A stretch of DNA of 64,000 nucleotides from Norana najaformis (lineage: Eukaryota; Annelida; Clitellata; Crassiclitellata; Hormogastridae), in contig OZ029921.1 of NCBI GenBank assembly GCA_964023275.1, forward strand, positions 837,501 to 901,500. The letters run 5' to 3'. A program made the translations under genes and the position numbers. The notes below the pieces were generated by a model. It saw only the letters and a list, made by a program, of their open reading frames with translations. It was not told the DNA's origin and did not search any database. Shown here one piece after another: positions 61,620 to 64,000 of the stretch (the stretch's first letter is position 1; every line of letters begins with the position of its first letter).

Positions 61620-61730
61620 CTCTAATCCCAACCAACCCAATTCAAGTCAATTTATTCCAAACCAATCTAATCCAATCTAATCCAATCTAATCCAATCTAA
61701 TCCAGTCTAATCCAGTCTAATTACTGCTGC
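61620..61730. repeat. (TAATC)n tail repeat with SINE-like end
   Basis: CCAATCTAATCCAATCTAATC units ending in TGCAAGCGCCGTTATCATAA; reverse orientation of the GATTA-tailed SINE ends seen elsewhere. Confidence 0.7.
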
Positions 61731-62249
61731 AAGCGCCGTTATCATAATTGCTCTCTATTAGCATCAACTGATGACGGAGAATCAGACTCCAACCACTTTC
61801 CTTCACTTCAAATAGAGACGCTTATGACCATATACATGGACATATGCACGCATATATATATACAACTATATACATATGTATGTATGTATGTATGTCTATA
61901 TGTCTATGTACCTGTGGAGATTTATTTAGCGCCTTTGGATTCGAGCAGCCATGAGAGTCGTTGGTTGGCTTTGGGGAGCCTGTAAATGCGATCGTCTTTT
62001 GAGATGTCAGAGGGAGTTGGTGGATTGACGTTGCTTAGGATCAGGCAACCGCACTGGCAGATTAGAAGCCGAAGGTTGTATCGTTGTCACACAAGCAACG
62101 TTGCAACGTGTCTCAGTTGCCCGCAGGGAATTTGCTCTGCGCTCAGGGGACTGTCTGTATGTATGTCTATCTGTATGTCTGTCTGAATGTGTGTATGTGT
62201 GTGTCTGTCTGTCTGACTGAATGTATGTGTGTGCGTACGTGCCTGCGTG

Positions 62250-62525
62250 TGTACTTAGGCCTTGTGTAAGATTAGGCTTGCGTATAGGCCTGATTTATGC
62301 TTAGGCCTTGTATATGATTAAAATTATGTATAGGCTGTTGCATGATTAGGCCTTGTAAACGATTAGGCTTGTATAAAAAAGCCCGTTATATGATTAGGTC
62401 TTGTATATGATGAGGCTTGCGTATAGGCTTGTTGTAGGCTTAGGCCTTGTACATGAGTAGTCTTCTGTATAGGCCTGATGTATGCATAGAGGCCTGGTGA
62501 ATGTGGAGCTCTTCTGTAGGCCTAT
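62250..62525. repeat. Degenerate minisatellite, TTAGGCCTTGTATATGATTA type
   Basis: Four to five loosely repeated units of about 50-70 bp carrying AGGCCTTGTAYATGA and GGCTTGCGTATAGGC. Confidence 0.75.
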
Positions 62526-62639
62526 GTCAACGAATGGAATCCTATTAAAGGGTCGGAATCCAATTTCAACGCCAGAAAATCGATCGGAATCGAAACGAAC
62601 GAACGAACGAGCGAAAGCCAGATTCCCGGAATCGATTGA

Positions 62640-63435
62640 AGCCAACAGTGTCTTCCTCTGTTCTCCTCTCCATCCTCATCTTCCTCCTCCCTTCCTCCTC
62701 CTCCTCCCGTTGTCTTCAAATTTGCATCCATTCCTCATGCAATTCCTCTGACTTCGCCTCTTTCGCTTTCTCCTCAAAATCTGCTTCTTCTTTCTCTTTT
62801 CTTCCTCCTCATCGCTGTTCTTTGTTTCCTCTTCTTCCTCCTTTTTTTCGTTTAGTCATTCCTCTTTAATTCCTCAGTCTACTCCTCTAATCTTGCTCGA
62901 CTTCTTCCTCTCCTTCTTGCTCCTCCCTCGTTTTTCATCCTGTCCTCTTCTTCTTCCTTCTCTCGCCTATCCTCCTTCTCTTAATCCTCAACATTATCCT
63001 CTTTTGATCACTGATTCCTTCCTTCCTTCCTCCTCCTCCTTTTGCGCCTCTTCCTCCTCCAGATCCTCTTTTTGTCTTTTCTGCAACCTCAATTCTTTCT
63101 ACTCCCGCTTTTCCTTCTCCTATTCCTTCTTCTCCTACATCTCCTCTTCCCCCACTTCTTCATTTTTGTCCTCCTCTTCCTCCTCCTCTTCTCTTCTTCC
63201 TCCTTCTCTTCCTCCTCCTCCTCCTTCTCCTCTTCTTCTTTATCTCCCTCTTCCTGCTTCTCCTCCTCCTCTTTTTCCTCCTTCTTCCTCCTAATCCAGC
63301 TTCTTCATTTGCACTCAACTGATCTCATTTTGGCGACGATTCTGGGTCTTCTGTTAGAGCGCAGAGATATCCTTCTTCTTCTCCTCCTCCATCTCCTGCT
63401 CTCCCTCTTCCTCTTCCTCCTTGCGGCGCCTAATT
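62640..63435. repeat. Long polypyrimidine tract (~800 bp)
   Basis: CTTCCTCCTCCT-type sequence with only scattered purines over nearly 0.8 kb; the opposite strand bias of the tract at 60285-60740. Confidence 0.92.
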
Positions 63436-63514
63436 AAACCTACCATCCACACAACCACAGGAAAACACCCCCCCACGCACTTATATTCATCAAACGGTTT
63501 TATACCACGATACC

Positions 63515-63960
63515 AGGCCTACATATATGTATTATATATATATATGTGTATATATGTATCATATTCATAACTATACATACATGTATACATAAATAAGTAT
63601 GCATATATATATACAAAAATGCATATGTACGCATGCATACATACATACCTACATGCACAAATACATATACATAAATACATATACATATATACATACATAA
63701 ATACATACATACATATGTACATACGTACATATACATACATACAATAGAGGTTTATAAGAGGCGCTATACAAATGTTCTGTTACAAATACATACACAAAAT
63801 ATAGAGCAGATGGCAAGAAAGACTGACAGCTAAACAGACAGACAAACATACGCACAAAGACGGATAACAACCCAAAAAGACAGACAGTCAGAGAAAAGGC
63901 AACACACACAAACAGACAGACAGACAGACAAAGAGACAAACAAAAAGTCAAAGTCAGCGA
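63515..63960. repeat. (TACA)n and (AGAC)n microsatellites
   Basis: TACATACATA units (63515-63745), a SINE-like end GAGGCGCTATACAAATGTTC (63757-63776), then CAGACAGACAAA units to near the window end. Confidence 0.85.
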
Positions 63961-64000
63961 TATAAACCAAGAGACAGCGATCTATTAATAGCTAGAGGAG

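Overview
The window is animal nuclear DNA. Genes have short exons and GT-AG introns of roughly 0.2-2.4 kb, and they sit in very repeat-rich sequence. Five genes can be named or classed from their translated products: a PDGF/VEGF-type growth factor (3' part), a Spenito/RBM15-type RNA-binding protein, an SR-protein kinase (SRPK), an amidated RFamide-type neuropeptide precursor, and the ciliary protein CFAP77. The combination of an invertebrate VEGF-like factor, an intronless Spenito gene, an RFamide precursor, compact introns and CR1/L2-like retrotransposons suggests a marine invertebrate, perhaps a lophotrochozoan. The sequence alone does not fix the phylum.

Layout. 0.2-4.0 kb: last four exons of the growth factor gene (+). 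8.86-10.93 kb: Spenito/RBM15, one uninterrupted 689-codon frame (+). 17.0-26.3 kb: SRPK in 15 phase-consistent exons (+), with decayed retroelements and a large GATTA-type repeat in its introns. 26.3-35 kb: no convincing gene, but a degenerate three-copy tandem duplication (30.9-32.9 kb) and an array of TATA-like cores (33.6-34.8 kb). 35.06-39.72 kb: two phase-matched exons of an unidentified Ser-rich protein, whose intron holds a ~660-bp inverted repeat, a tandem array and a nested LINE fragment. 42.83-44.14 kb: a 436-codon single-exon gene on the minus strand for a probable type II membrane protein. 44.2-46.6 kb: an almost unbroken block of simple repeats. 47.1-51.3 kb: the neuropeptide precursor, with a plausible TATA/Inr promoter. 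53.06-55.89 kb: CFAP77 in six exons. 55.9-64 kb: repeats only, including long (GGAA)n, (TTCC)n, polypurine and polypyrimidine tracts.

The genes do not form an operon or an obvious pathway. SRPK (phosphorylates SR splicing factors) and Spenito (m6A writer complex, alternative splicing) both act in pre-mRNA processing, but nothing shows that their adjacency is functional. Several SINE-like families and the LINE family share a 3' end resembling GGCGCTRTAGAAA followed by a short tandem repeat, which suggests that one retrotransposition machinery mobilises them. The items most worth follow-up are the orphan RFamide precursor, the divergent growth-factor knot with two possible C-termini, the large inverted repeat that swallows an exon edge, and the coding minisatellite in the minus-strand gene.
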